From Linderina pennispora (taxonomy: Eukaryota; Kickxellomycota; Kickxellomycetes; Kickxellales; Kickxellaceae): a DNA stretch of 64,000 nt. Both the position numbers and the translations under genes were made by a program. Below are positions 53,906 to 63,461 of the stretch, one piece after another. The notes under the pieces are model-generated. The model saw only the letters and a list, made by a program, of their open reading frames with translations, was not told where the DNA came from and made no database searches. The stretch lies in NCBI RefSeq assembly GCF_002104995.1, contig NW_024468252.1, positions 1,178,001 to 1,242,000 of the forward strand, read 5' to 3'. How positions within the stretch are numbered: position 1 is the first letter of the stretch; each line of letters begins with the position of its first letter.

Positions 53906-56900
53906 ATGACACGCACTAGCATCTCTGCTCTAGCTGTTGCGTGGTTCCTGGCGGCAAGTCAGGTCAGCGCTGGGCCAATTGCCCCTCCTGGTAAGTGGAC
54001 ATTTTCAGTTAGCACCTGCAAGCAACATATCCCATGATGCATCTAAAATACATCTGTGTTTTTCTAGTCGATACCAACCCGACAAATAGCGAGCTTGCCA
54101 GTCTTGGCGGCCTCCTGCAGGCACTCGGTGCTGGAGTCATCGGCAACGGAGCCTTGATATACCCGACAGGCCCGTCTTCGCACCAGCGTGCAGAGGCTGA
54201 GGTCATGGCGATCGGACTCAGCCACGCGCATCTTCAAGAAAGTCAAGTCGGCCATCAAGGACGGCGGGCTGAACGACGAGGACGGGGGCGACGGCGACGA
54301 CAACCACAAGTCGCTGACGTACCTGGTGAAGCCAGCCTTGATTTTCCACCGCGAGGAGATCCCGCCACCGAACCCACTAGCCGGCAACGTGATGCCATTA
54401 CCGGGCGGCGCACTGTTGTATACACCGACGCCAACGGCCTCGGGAGCAGCAGGCGACTGGCGCCACTGGCGAATATCAAGGCGGCGTACGGGAATCTGTT
54501 TGCGGCGTCGCCGTACACTCCTTCGTATACGCTGAACCAGCCGCACGCGGCGGTGATCGTCGAGGAGATCACGGATATGCTGAGTTTGAAGAGCTCGCTG
54601 CAGCGGCTCGAGGATGAAGGCGAGGATGTCAATGACAGCGACGAAGAAGACGAGGACGAGTACGGGAGGAAGCGTCGTGGAAGGAAGTCCGTCGAGGTGG
54701 TTATGCTCTGAAACCATCGAGTCGACCACACCGGTGATCAATCCGTTCACGCGGCCTGACTTCCCGTTCGGTCTGATGACGCCGCCGACGGCCGCCGCCA
54801 CACCCGCGCCATCCAAAGAAGGGCAAGAAGAAGGAAGGGGAGTCGGAGGGCGACGAGGATGTCTCGGTTACGCACAAGGCCGATCGCAAGACCATCAGAA
54901 GGACCGTCAATATCAAGACCACGTCGACGGTGCCGGCATCCACGCCACTCAGCGCCTCGGTCGGCAAGGACGGCAGCATCACCTATTGTCGGAAACATTC
55001 CCACCCCGTCCTCCTCCACCCCCGACCCCAATGCTGCCACAACCATTGTTGTGCCGGGCTCTGCGGCCCACATTCGGCGCGTCTTCCTCGAGTGCCTCGC
55101 CTGCTTCATCCTCATCGGCTGCCCCCGCCAGCAGCTCGTCTCACGAGCCCGAGTCGCACGAGCCCGAGTCGCACGAGTCAGGCAAGGGCGAGGGCATGCG
55201 TGAGGATGTCGCGCGTGTTGCCCAGGCCCATTCTACCAGCTCGGCCAAGCCGGATATTGGTGATGTCGCTGTGGGTGGCAACCGCCGGGTGGCCACTGAT
55301 TTCGATCCATTGATGGCTGCAGCTTCTGTCCGAGTCGACTGCCTCTGCCCAGTTGCCCAAGTCATCAGCCAGCCCGGATACATCCGCAACCGCCCAATCT
55401 GTCCGAAGTCATCGGCCAGCCTAGGCCACCACCTGCGAACCGCCTCTGTCCGAGTCAGCGGCAGACAGCACCAGCGCATCGGCGCAGGGGACCAAACGCC
55501 GCAAGATGCACGTGGTGCGTGTCTATCAGGTGAAGAAGAAGAGCGCTGGGTCCTCCGTCGGTCTCTGCTGAGACGAGCAAGGCCGAATTGCGCAAGCGCG
55601 ATGAGGGCATGGACAAGGCCGACTTCACCATCACCATGCCAAACCGGTCTGCAGCAGCCCTGGGCGCCGACGAGTACCAGCCAACAAACGGAGTTCACCA
55701 GAAGGTGCGTGCGGCTGAGGACTCGGAGTCTGATGAAGAGGAGGATGCTGAGGAGGACGTTAGATCGACCGAGAGGCCCGATGTCGATATTGAAGGCACC
55801 GAGTCCAAGAACGAGATCGCGGAGACTATGTCTGCAATCAGGTCGATTCTCTCGCTGATCTCCATGCAGACCTCCACTGCTGCTCCACAGACCTCCACGA
55901 CAGTCCCGCAGGCTGCTCTCCTTGAACGCTCAGTCGTCATCGATGACTATTGTTGCTGATGACCTGAGCTCGGCCTCTCTTGAGTCCACTTTGGCTGCCT
56001 CTGCTGAGTCCACCTCGGTCGTTTCTGCTGAGTCCACCTCGGCCGTTTCTGCTCAGTCCTCTTCGGCTGCCTCTGCTTCAGTCCTCTTCAGCTGCCTCTG
56101 CTGAGTCTTCCTCGGTTATCTCTGTTGAATCCACCTCTGGCAGTCTCTGCCGAGTCTTCATCGGCCGTGTCTGCTGAGTTCTCTACCGCTAGCGTGCAGC
56201 CTTCGTCTGCCAGTGACGAGACATCAACCCAGTTGATTGAGATCGACGGAGTTCAGCGACGGCTTCAGCGACGGCTTCACCGATGGCGCCAGCGATGAGG
56301 AAATTATCAAGGAGGAGCGTGACGAGAAGGGCGAAGAGGAAGATGAGGAGAAGGACGAGGAGAAGGATGAGGAGAAAGAGAAAGACGAGGAGAAGGAGGA
56401 GGAGAGGAGAAGGAGAAGGAGAAGGAGAAGGAGAAGGAGAAGGAGAAGGACTCAGACAAGGAGTCCGACAACGGAGTCCGACAAGGATTCTGACAAGGAT
56501 TCTGACTCGGAGGACGAAGACAGTGCAAGCAAGAAGGAGAGCAAGGAGGACGATTCGGGCTCCGACAGCGACTCTGACACTGACGACAAGGCGTCCAAGA
56601 AATCACAAGACAGCGATGATGAGTCCACGGCCGTGCATGGCGACAAGGACGACGCTGAGCAGGGTCGAGCACAAGGACGACGATGACTCGCACGTCATGC
56701 GTGCAGTCCAGCGCCTGGCAGCTGCCGGCCTCAAGCAGGCCGAGCGCGCAGTCAAGGAGCTCGAGCTTGATATGGCTACCGATAGTCCTGGCTGCCGAGA
56801 TCTTCACCATCCCGGGCGTCCACGTCGTCACTCGCACCATGGACGATCTTGATGAAGAGGAGATCATGGGCTTCTCCACCACATCGATTCTCGGCGCCCA

Positions 56901-58107
56901 GCAGGACCTCACCCTGGCTCCCACCCATGCTCCGCTGTCGTCTCGTGTCTCCATGACCGCCAACAAGCGCGGCTTGGTCCTAGAGGCTGGCATGGCCAGC
57001 GGCAAGGAGCGCGAGGAGGCCGACAAGGACGAGGACGCTGATGATGACAAGGATGCCGACGATGATAAGGACAATGACAATGACAAGGCCGATGGCAAAG
57101 AGAAGGAGGACGACGACGACGATGACAAGGATGAGGAAGATGACAGCGACAACAACGATGAGGGCGACAAGGAGAGCGATGCCCCCGACACCTCCTCCCA
57201 GCCAGCCTTGCCCAAGGCCAGCGCCGACGACCGTGATGAGGCGGACTCGCCAAAGAGCAACGACTCTGACGACGAGGACGAGAAGAGCCCGGCCAGCTCC
57301 AAGGGCAGCAAGTCCCCCGAGGGCGACTCCGACTCGGACGACGAGGAGGCTGACGGCGATATTCAGTCCGACGCTCCCTCAGGTGCCACCGGCAGCAGGG
57401 CGAACAAGAAGTCCATGAGCATCGATGACGAGGCTGCCGAGTCCGAGGCTGCCAAGAAGGCCGAAGCCGAGGCTGCTGCCGAGTCCAGCCAGCAGGCTGT
57501 CGAGGTTATTATCACCCAGATCGAGACTGTCACCGAGATCAATGCATCGGCTATGTGGAGCGACAGCGACTTTGAGCGCAATGCTGCTACTGATGCGTTT
57601 TCCGACGACTTCAGCGATGTCGGCAACCTTGGTGAATCGGATGGCGCTGTGGCTTCCGATGATGCCGTGGCCGATGCTACACACACAGCCGCATCCATCG
57701 AGTCTGCCAGTCCGACCGTTGACCTCAACTCCGACGCTGAGGGCATGGATCTTGTGACCCAGCTTGTCCATGAGGCTTCTGATGCCAAGTCTGACGTAAA
57801 CGAGGCCCCGAGTATCGTTGTCCTGGCGTCCATTGACGAGGAGTATGAAGAGGAGTTCTTCAGCGATGCCAGCGTGCGTACCCCGTCATCGCAGCACTCG
57901 GCTGAAAGTGATGCGACCGAGTTTGATGTCCCGCATGTCATGCGGAACTCGGCCGAGAAGATCAGGGGAGTTGACAAGGATGCCACGCCCGAGAAGGACG
58001 AGAGCGGTATCCGGGGTATCGAGCCGATTCCCGATGTCAGTGCCATCAAGGAGAATCAGAACCGCGCCATGAACATTGGTTTGGGAAACCTCCACCGCCA
58101 TGTTTAA
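53906..58107 (+). CDS. Giant secreted, highly acidic Ser/Asp/Glu-rich protein (frame-broken)
   Basis: Exon 1 53906-53990 encodes a signal peptide (MTRTSISALAVAWFLAASQVSAG); a 77-nt GT-AG intron joins exon 2 from 54068 in phase. About 1,370 residues once frame changes (near 54200, 54440, 54720, 55000 and several between 55400 and 56800) are resolved. The N-terminal part has RIFKKVKSAIKDGGLNDEDGG and LTYLVKPALIFHREEIPPPN, then YTPSYTLNQPHAAVIVEEITDM. A basic/acidic linker leads to Ser-rich repeats of the type SAESTS/SAESSS (about 55970-56210), a long (D/E)(K)n array (56280-56660), a globular-looking interlude (RAVQRLAAAGLKQAERAVKE, IPGVHVVTRTMDDLDEEEIMGFSTTS), another extreme Asp/Lys array (about 57010-57190), and a Ser/Ala/Asp-rich end closing NRAMNIGLGNLHRHV. 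I do not recognise the family. Repeats and acidity suggest a wall or extracellular calcium-binding role, an inference. Confidence 0.7.
55970..56215 (+). repeat. Ser-rich degenerate repeats (SAESTS/SAESSS units)
   Basis: GCTGAGTCC-centred units of about 24-30 nt repeat at least seven times (CTCTGCTGAGTCCACCTCGG type), encoding Ser-Ala-Glu-Ser/Thr stretches in the acidic secreted protein. Frame slips among copies suggest assembly error in the repeat. Confidence 0.75.
56300..56460 (+). repeat. GAGAAGGA purine-rich array
   Basis: Almost uninterrupted purine sequence made of GAGGAGAAGGA/AGAAGGAGA units, encoding Glu/Lys/Asp runs. It has strong strand asymmetry and could form triplex DNA. The repeat may be misassembled. 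Confidence 0.8.
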
Positions 58108-59939
58108 GCGCATTTTCTGCCAATCTCTAACCAACCACCACCCCTGACTTTGCTCTTGACGACCAAGCCAAACCTGTGCATTACCTTTCTTTTGCAAGCC
58201 CCTCTCCAACCACACACCCCTCACCACTGCATTACGACCTTCCCCTTTTTGCACCACTCCCTCAAGTTCCCGCTTACCAACCTTGCCCTGTGCTGCACGG
58301 GCGTCTTTGCTGCATCTGCATCTGCATCTGCATTCTGTTTGACACTCTCAAACCAGGGTGTTGCTCATTGTCAAGCATGTCCAATAACGACCACTTCATT
58401 TCATATTGACACACTCCCATTTCTGGTCCAGAAATGCTTTCTTTTTCATTTACTTCTTTTCTGCTATCATACGAATAACAAAGCTTATAATATTACTGTG
58501 GACTATAGTACATGTGTGGCTACGTGCCAGGACTTCAGATGTCATATACTGGTGGCATGTTGTAGCCAATAATCTTGTTGCTACGCTTGCCCGGTATCCG
58601 TCCGCCGCCATTTTCAATCTGCGCATGCGGGATAGCGAGCGACCCAGTGATAATTGCGATAATTGCATAGAGGACCTTCATTATCATTGAGAGGAAAAGA
58701 TATTCTGAACAACGTGTGCTATGGACTCTACTCCCTTAGCTGTCCCTTATATCTGCCTAGGCAAAGGTGGTCAGACGCCAGAGGTTGGGGGAGGAGGAAC
58801 TGGGACTAGATAGACACAATTTAATTGCACCTGGAATGCCTCAATTGAATAGAGATTTTCAACAAAAATTAATACACGCAATAGAACCCGCTTCATCGGG
58901 GGGTTCGAAAATGTACGACTTATAGGCAATTGCGTCCCTAATTGCACGAATAGGACAGATTCACGGGGCATTCCCACTTGTTGGGAAAGCAAACTCGCGC
59001 CAACCGACGCTGCGGACCAAACAGAGGAGGGGCGCTGGTCATTGGCATGCTCTGGTATTATGCATACACGCATGGCCAAGCCGCCTAATCCCCACAGATC
59101 CCAGGTCTGCTCGTCACTAACCCCTTTGAATTTGATGTCCACATAACAGCAGTGATATGCAGACTAACATAGCATTGCTGCAGCTTGATGGCAATGGTCC
59201 GTGTGCTGAGCGGAATTTTTGCAGCATGCACTGGCTCCGTGGACAGTACGAGGCACTGAATTTCAGTCAATCAAGATTCAAGCTTGGGGTGGTTTCAGCT
59301 TACCGAACTTGGATTATGAACTACTGTGTGAGTGCTAGCTTCTCGGCATTCGCGAAAGACCGTGGTCTATTGTGGATCCCACCATGGTTGCCCAGGTCAC
59401 TGCAATGTGACTATCTTCAGGGCTGCATACCAGGGTACGACCGAAGGCCGATGCAGCCACAGAGGTCCCGTGGCAGTGAAAAGCGGGTGGTTTGGACACA
59501 GTTGAGGAGGCATATAGTATGGCTCCAAGAACCCCCATGTGCCATGCTTATTGCTAGAATGGGCCATCCACATAAAATAGGAGGATAATAGCTTGTGCGA
59601 TGGTGTGAAATGTCTTTTTGCGCAATAACGGGTATAAGGACATTTACCATTGGTGCATAGGGCAACTCAGCAGACGTGGCACAGTGGCACAATGTGCGAA
59701 TGCACAATATATCTGGATTCCGCTGTTCTGCGGACTTTGCGTTGGCGTATTCACCATCGCCATGGCGGCAGTAGCCCAGTCATGGCCGGCCATACGTCCT
59801 TAAGATAAAGCGCTGTAGTCTTATTGACCTAATTGCAACATCGCCAAAAGGCCATTCTGCTAACATATTCAAAGTACGTGCGGCAGGGATGTACTATATT
59901 TAAGGATACCCTTTCAATACACCTGGGATCGACGACGAG
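58108..59939. other. Intergenic region with no supportable gene
   Basis: CT-rich 3' flank of the acidic protein gene, then mixed sequence. A minus-strand frame at 58771-59142 (VDIKFKG...WDLWGLGGLAMRV) and a plus-strand frame at 59157-59588 are of moderate length but without a family I recognise. They may be decayed genes. Confidence 0.45.
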
Positions 59940-59946
59940 TATAAAA
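59940..59946 (+). promoter_or_regulatory. TATA box of peptide-precursor gene 1
   Basis: TATAAAA lies 97 bases upstream of the ATG at 60037, followed by a CT-rich leader. The second peptide gene has the same word at almost the same distance (93 bases), supporting both. Confidence 0.7.
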
Positions 59947-60036
59947 CACCAGTGACCTGGTCAGGGCGTCCACCCAATTATCGGTTCAACACCAACTTCC
60001 TCTTGCAATCCCTACCTCCCTGACGCCATCAATACA

Positions 60037-60273
60037 ATGAAGTATTACATTCCTCTCCTTGCCTGTGCCGCCATTAGCGCTGCTGCACCAGCTCCTCAGA
60101 TTGAAAATGGCGGAGACTGGCTGAGACGCTCGCCTGAGAAGCGCCAGATTGAAAACAGTGGCGACTGGTTGAAGCGCCAGATCGAGAACGCCAACTGGGA
60201 ATGGCTAAAGCGCCAGATCGAGAACAGTGGCGATTGGCTGAAGCGTGATAGCCCTGTTCACCAGGAAAAGTAG
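60037..60273 (+). CDS. Secreted precursor of KR-delimited repeat peptides (QIENSGDWL type)
   Basis: 78 residues. A signal peptide MKYYIPLLACAAISAAAPAP is followed by four copies of a Gln-Ile-Glu-Asn unit, QIENGGDWL, QIENSGDWL, QIENANWEWL and QIENSGDWL, each bounded by dibasic RR or KR sites (the first after a short SPEKR spacer), and a final DSPVHQEK. This is the layout of Kex2-processed precursors: cleavage after KR would free short peptides with N-terminal Gln (able to cyclise to pyroglutamate) and a conserved Trp-Leu end (basic residues then trimmed by a Kex1-type carboxypeptidase). Alpha-factor pheromones and Kex2-processed repeat peptides of fungi share this design. The mature sequence matches none I know. 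Strong TATA box, short leader, intronless. Confidence 0.8.
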   Translation: MKYYIPLLACAAISAAAPAPQIENGGDWLRRSPEKRQIENSGDWLKRQIENANWEWLKRQIENSGDWLKRDSPVHQEK

Positions 60274-61398
60274 GTTGGCTCTACTACTCCAAACTCTCTG
60301 ATAGCTGCTGGTCTGGAGCAACCATATCCCTAATCAAAGCTCAACATTCCTTTAGTGTGACCATACCATTTTTAAGCGAATAAATATGTTACTTGTAATC
60401 GAATGGTAAAAGTTCAACATGTACCCTGGCACATCCCATGCATGCACATCTATGTTGGTCAGTTCCCAAAATTCCTACTCTTGGATGGATATTGCAACAC
60501 ACCTTTCCTGCTTCCAGCGATGTAGCCTGGGAGCTGTGTTGTAAACATGTTCGAGAAGGATCGGCGCAGATTGAGATTCCATGGTTCCTTCCAGATGGCC
60601 CCAGAGCCGATTCCTGTTAGACACAGGAACTTTGCAGGTTTGTGCTACATAATGTCACCAAGTAATTCGTGAGAAGATGTGCCCACGAACTGTGGACTGA
60701 ACCAGCAACTGGTTCCAAGCAGGATCCCAGTGTCACCTTTGCTTGCCAGCAAAGTCTTGGGGGCAGAGTGCGGCACAAAATCAGTTCAATGTGGGTCCTC
60801 TGCAATCCGTTGCACAAATCGCTGAAATCTACATACATAGCGAAACATCTGACATAAACCAGCATGGCAGCATAGGTGAGACACGGAGCCTGAGCCGATT
60901 TATACTCAAATCCACTTTACCCTTGCATATTCCCCATTTTACAGCAGGTGGCTATACAAACACTGCGGAACTTGAAGGTTGGTTTGGTGCCCAGCGTTTG
61001 TAGAATGCGATGGCTTCTTGCAAATCTCTCGAACTTTCTGCCTACTTAGGCACCCATGGTCACATAAATGCATGTCAAGTATGGACTCGCAGGCCAGTGC
61101 AGCCAGGTGATCTTGCTGCATTACTAAGCAGGTGGATCGCACATGGCTGAAGCTGGTAATTGGCACAGGCTCGGGAGCCGTTTATGTACTGTTATTGTCA
61201 ACGCTTGCTATGCCCGCCAATAGGATATGCAATGCTGGTGAGCGGATGAGATGCTTGTGGGCAATCGAAAAATGATACTCCTACCGACTCGGTGGCAAGG
61301 CTTCAAAGACCACTCCTGCTCGCTGTTCCAATGCAGATGCTGCCGAGTGCTGTTTATGTGCGGGGAATCGCTTCAACAATCCTGGAGTTCGCAGCGGG
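60274..61398. other. Spacer between the two peptide genes
   Basis: No third complete precursor is visible here, although short words resemble the flanks of both genes. The homology between the two genes includes GTTGG directly after the TAG stop, so the duplication extends slightly beyond the coding region. Frames at 60743-61003 are not supported. Confidence 0.5.
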
Positions 61399-61405
61399 TA
61401 TAAAA
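61399..61405 (+). promoter_or_regulatory. TATA box of peptide-precursor gene 2
   Basis: TATAAAA, 93 bases before the ATG at 61492, with a CT-rich leader between. Position and sequence mirror the first peptide gene. Confidence 0.7.
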
Positions 61406-61491
61406 ACCCAAAGGAGAATGGCCAGGCTGCCAGCTGTTCCTCTCATTCTACCACAGCCACTTCTCTCCTGCTTTTTGCTAACACGTCAGTA

Positions 61492-61683
61492 ATGAAGTAT
61501 TCCATTCCTCTGCTTGCCCTCATTGCGCTTTGCGCTGCTGCTCCTGCTCCACAGGTTATCAACAATGTCGACAAGCTGAAGCGTGATAGTAACGACAACA
61601 ACCCTTGGGACAGGCGTCAGCTTAATGGTGGCAACTTGTTGGCGCACGATGTCAATAACAATAATCCTTGGGACAGGCGCTAG
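61492..61683 (+). CDS. Secreted precursor with NNNPWDRR units, paralogue of the preceding peptide gene
   Basis: 63 residues. The signal peptide MKYSIPLLALIALCAAAPAP is nearly identical at the start to that of the gene at 60037 (both begin MKY[YS]IPLLA and end AAPAPQ). The rest is QVINNVDKLKR, DSNDNNPWDRR, QLNGGNLLAHDVNNNNPWDRR, ending in the stop. Two near-repeats (NDNNPWDRR and VNNNNPWDRR) and KR/RR sites again fit proteolytic release of short peptides ending Pro-Trp-Asp before the basic pair. The body no longer resembles that of gene 1 except for a Trp near the end of the unit and dibasic borders. Function unknown; peptide signal or pheromone is plausible, antimicrobial peptide is the alternative. 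Confidence 0.7.
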   Translation: MKYSIPLLALIALCAAAPAPQVINNVDKLKRDSNDNNPWDRRQLNGGNLLAHDVNNNNPWDRR

Positions 61684-61981
61684 GTTGGATGCAGCAACAC
61701 CTAGATTGGTGCGTGGGGCTCCTGTTCGCCAGAACTAGCACAGGTCTGGCTTTCGGCATACATAATAGCTGCCGGCTAGGAAGAGTGCGCCCCTAGTGGC
61801 CATTTTATACCTGGATACATGGGTGCTAATCTACATATGCCGCGATTCTTATATCCAAGGCCATTGCTCAATAGCCTCCTGCTACATCCTCTTCCAACAT
61901 CCTTTCGTATCTTCTCCAGCCAACTAGGCAACAGAGGCTTTTCGTAAATAAACAATTATTTCATTTGCAAGCGAAACAAGT

Positions 61982-63310
61982 TTACTGAAGGTACTCCTTG
62001 TTCATCTCACGACCGATCAGCATCCGGCGGATCTCGCTAGTTCCAGCACCAATCTCATAGAGCTTGGCGTCGCGCAGGATGCGGCCAGTCGGGTAGTCAT
62101 TAATGTAGCCGTTTCCACCAAGGCACTGGATGGCATCCAGAGCCACCTCGGTAGCACGCTCGGCGCTGTACAGAATGACGCCTGCGCAGTCCTTGTTGCT
62201 GGACTTGCCGCTATCACAAGCACGTGCAACCGCATAGACGTACGAGCGCGAGGCATTCAGCTTCGTGTACATGTCGGCCAGTTTGCCTTGCATGAGCTCG
62301 AAGGTTCCAATGGGCTTGCCAAACTGGTGGCGCTCATGGACGTACTGGGCAGTAACATCAAGCGCGTTCTGCATAAGGCCGAGAGGACCACCAGACAGGA
62401 CAAGGCGCTCGTAGTCGAGGCCAGACATGAGGACATAGACGCCGCGGTCAACCTCGCCGAGGACGTTCTCGGCAGGCACCTCGCAGTCCTCGAAGACGAG
62501 CTCGCAGGTGTTTGAGCCACGCATGCCCAGCTTGTCGAGCTTCTGGTGGGTGCTGAATCCCTTGAAGCCCTTCTCGACAATGAACGCGGTGATCTTGCCC
62601 TTCTCCATGTCGGTCTTGGCGTAGACAACCAGGGTGTCGGCGTCCGGACCGTTGGTGATCCACATCTTGTTGCCGTTGAGGATGTATCTGTCGCCCTTCT
62701 TGTCGGCGCGCAGCTTCATCGACACGACATCGGAGCCGGATCCCGGCTCAGACATGGCAAGGGCGCCGATGTGGTCGCCAGAGATCAGCTTGGGGAGGTA
62801 CTTTTGGCGCTGTGCTTCAGTGCCGTTGCGGTAGATCTGGTTGACACACAGGTTCGAGTGCGCGCCGTAGCTGAGAGCGACGGAGCCCGAGGCCCGCGAG
62901 ATTTCCTCCATGGCGACGGTGTGCATGAGGTAGCCCATGTTGACGCCGCCGTACTCCTCGGGGATGGTCATGCCCAGGAGTCCCATGTCGCCAAACTTCT
63001 TCCACATGTCCATGGGGAAGGCGTTGTCCTTGTCGATTTGCTGGGCGCGCTCGGCGAGCTCGCGCTGCGCAAATCCGTGCACAGCCTCGCGGAACTCCTC
63101 CTGCTCCTCGGACAGACCGGCGATGGCAGCGTTGTAGGTGCTGAGACGAGACGCTTGCGAGACCGACCCCTAGGGAGCTGTGTGGTTTAGACGACGCCTG
63201 GCTGGAGGGCATTTCCGTGCAGTAGTGGAATTTCACAAAAGACAACTTACCAGAGCGCGCACACTGCTGGTGCTCGGGCGGGCAAACTTGGCGAAGGCGT
63301 GGCGAAGCAT
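61982..63310 (-). CDS. IVD: Isovaleryl-CoA dehydrogenase, mitochondrial
   Basis: FAD enzyme of leucine catabolism, converting isovaleryl-CoA to 3-methylcrotonyl-CoA in the matrix. Exons 63310-63251 and 63169-61982, with an 81-nt GT-AG intron in phase; 415 residues. The first exon ([20 protein letters not shown]) is a basic mitochondrial presequence. The core carries [28 protein letters not shown] (truncated here to the family-typical order), [34 protein letters not shown] and the IVD-specific [16 protein letters not shown], whose Glu is the catalytic base. [13 protein letters not shown] and [14 protein letters not shown] close the family pattern. Intact. Confidence 0.96.
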
Positions 63311-63461
63311 GGTTGTATTGTGGATAATTGATGGAGGAAAAGGGAGGGGGTGAGAAACAGGCATCGCCCAGCTGTGCACGAGACCCGAGGAATTTATACC
63401 TGGGCGGAGGACGCGCATGCAAATCGGCTTTCTCACGGTTGTCTTATCTCGTGAACCAGCC

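Noticed and set aside
56307-57311. 334-residue Ser/Leu-rich minus-strand frame
   Set aside because: Antisense of the Asp/Glu/Lys arrays of the acidic secreted protein.
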